Shown: positions 62,475 to 64,000 of the stretch, piece by piece
Position numbering within the stretch: position 1 is the stretch's first letter
Layout of the letters: each line of letters opens with the position of its first letter
DNA from: Rotaria sp. Silwood1
Lineage: Eukaryota; Rotifera; Eurotatoria; Philodinida; Philodinidae
DNA length: 64,000 bases
Reading direction: 5' to 3'
Assembly (NCBI GenBank): GCA_905250075.1
Contig: CAJNOP010000003.1
Coordinates: 942,395-1,006,394 of the forward strand
Notes under the pieces: model-generated
Database searches by the model: none
Told to the model about the DNA's origin: nothing
The model's input: the letters and a program-made list of their open reading frames with translations, nothing else
Made by a program: the position numbers and the translations under genes

Positions 62475-64000
62475 TTATTGTCGATCGATGAGAGATTCCA
62501 ATGTTGGAATTTGTTGTGGTAAAGATTTACGTTGACGTATATCATTTACAATTAATCCACATTTTGAATTCATTTCAAACGGTTCACCAGGTAATAATGA
62601 CCAATGATCAAATTGACATTGAGGAAATGCTGTACCACTTGTTACTTGACGTAATTCAGCTGTAAAACCAAATGATTCATTAACAGGTAAAAAGGCTTTT
62701 ATACGAGATAATGTTGTTCCACTTAATTCAACTTCTTCATTTATTTGACCACGACGTTTGTTTAATGTTGCATAAACTCTACCGATCATAGATGTTGGAC
62801 ATTCAATATCAACAAGAAACATAGGTTCAAGTAGACGAGGTTCAGCCATATGTAAACTTGCTAAAAGACATCGACGAATAGCTGGAATAATTTGATCAGG
62901 TCGACGATGAGCTATAGAATAGAAATAAAATTTGGTATTAACAAAAAAAAAAAGAAACAGTGCATTCGTCTGTCATACCTGCATCTCGATGAATTTCAGC
63001 ATCAAGTAATTCAATTCGAACACCATGAAGATTTTCAGATGCAAGAACACCTTCTTGAGTCGTCCATTGAAAAGCAGCAACAATTGCATCTTGAATATTT
63101 CCTAAACCATCAACACTTCTTGTTCCATCAACAAGTATGTTTGGTCCATTATCATATGGACCAAATGCCCAAATTTTCTTTGTTGCAGCTAAATCCCAAC
63201 CAAATTCATCAACTAATATTCTTGATCTTTCTTTTGGATCTTGTTTCGATGATATACGACCTGATTCAATAGCTTCAGCTAAACCTGCTTCTAATGGTGA
63301 TGCACGCATAAAAAATTTATTATGTTTATTTGTTGTTTTTGTAAAAGCTATTTGACGTGATTCAGCAGTTATCGTTTCACGATATGTTACAATTGGTGTT
63401 GCTACTTTAAGTGGACAACGTGCATGTGTTTTTTCTAATTCAGCTAAACATATTTCTAAATGTAATTCACCAGCTGTAGCAATAACATGTTGTCCATTTT
63501 CATTTAATACTTGTACAAGTGAATCACCTTGAACTAATTTTTTAAGACCATCAACAAGTTTAGCATGATCAGTTGGATCTTTTACATCAACAGCAACACG
63601 TACAACTGGACTAACAGAAAATTTCATAACACGAAAATTATGTGCTTCAGAACTTGTTGTTATTGTTGCTGTTTTTACTAAACATTTATCAATACCTGTT
63701 AATGCAACAACATTACCAGCTGGTACATGATTCATTGATATACAACGATCACCAACCATAACTCCAACACTTGTTACATTTTTTATTTGTAAATCAGTTG
63801 TTGAACCTGGTCGATAATCAGGACCAAGAATACGTACATTTGTTCCTGATATAATTGTACCAGAAAAAATACGACCAAAACAAAGAAAACGTGATCCATC
63901 TTGAGCAGGAATTTTCTTACTAATGTAAATCATAACTTCACCATTTGGATCACAAGCTTTCATTGAACATGCTACTTGATCATCTTGAGGACCTTCATAT
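62475..64000 (-). CDS. Divergent eEF2-like elongation factor, C-terminal two thirds
   Basis: Two exons (64000-62979 and 62911-62475) join in frame to 485 residues; the GTPase domain lies beyond the window. The order matches eEF2: domain II (MIYISKKIPAQDGSRFLCFG; CFGRIFSGTIISGTNVRILG), domain III (MKFSVSPVVRVAVDVKDPTD; AGELHLEICLAELEKTHA), domain IV (KIWAFGPYDNGPNILVD; AAFQWTTQEGVLASENLHGV) and domain V (FLPVNESFGFTAELRQVTSG; FPQCQFDHW). At the domain IV tip, canonical DAIHRGGGQIIP reads DAAHRRPDQIIP: the diphthamide-position His is kept and GGG is replaced by RPD. The C-terminus is LESLIDRQ instead of the usual LDKL-type end. It is likely a paralogue of housekeeping eEF2 that moves tRNA on the ribosome, but its activity is uncertain. 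It converges on the VWC gene, 118 bp between stops. Confidence 0.9.

Noticed and set aside
1-64000. tRNA, rRNA and telomere-type repeats
   Set aside because: I scanned for B-box-like TTCGA motifs with paired arms and for G-rich telomeric repeats and saw none that were convincing. No program was run.

Overview
The window looks like a piece of a bdelloid rotifer nuclear genome, or that of a close relative. It is AT-rich with long T and A runs. The genes are split by mostly 50-75 bp GT-AG introns, and several start codons sit a few bases after a pyrimidine tract plus AG, as expected for cis- or trans-splice acceptors. It also carries an ADP-ribosyltransferase/TPR fusion of a kind I associate with bdelloids. 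The organism call is inference, since no marker gene was compared.

Layout. 1-21055 (+): the 3' part of a giant, low-complexity, repeat-built protein gene with about 6,640 codons visible, an internal 10-N gap, and an intron filled by a long foldback. 21056-25560: non-coding. 25561-29688 (+): an HSPA12-type Hsp70 in 10 exons. 29689-35776: about 6 kb without a recognisable gene. 35777-36411 (+): a small UBA-like protein, convergent with an intronless SDR reductase at 36490-37290 (-). 38149-39393 (+): a cupin-family gene that still splices in frame but carries two nonsense codons. 39540-43252 (-): an intact five-exon ADP-ribosyltransferase + TPR gene whose 1.4 kb intron holds a small palindromic element. 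44920-46067 (-): a fossil of the same family. 47303-49956 (+): a coiled-coil protein in 12 exons. 51128-54301 (+): mitochondrial translation initiation factor 2 in 16 exons. 55437-57044 (-): remains of a possible multi-pass membrane protein. 57218-59316 (-): a cation diffusion facilitator with Mn-type metal motifs. 60719-62356 (+): the 3' part of a VWC-repeat transmembrane protein behind a 100-N gap. 62475-64000 (-): the C-terminal two thirds of a divergent eEF2 paralogue.

The genes do not form one pathway; this is an ordinary eukaryotic gene neighbourhood with mixed strands. For HSPA12, the ART/TPR gene, the coiled-coil gene, MTIF2 and the CDF transporter I joined every exon by hand, and the reading frame closes exactly at each junction. 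These five models are therefore well supported.

The observations most worth following are: (1) the eEF2 paralogue, which keeps the diphthamide-position histidine but replaces the usual GGG after it with RPD; (2) the giant protein, built from several nested repeat families that share a recurring EILATP-like helix motif; (3) a roughly 440 bp imperfect foldback inside an intron; (4) the cupin gene, which appears to have died recently; and (5) an intact and a fossil ART/TPR gene lying close together.
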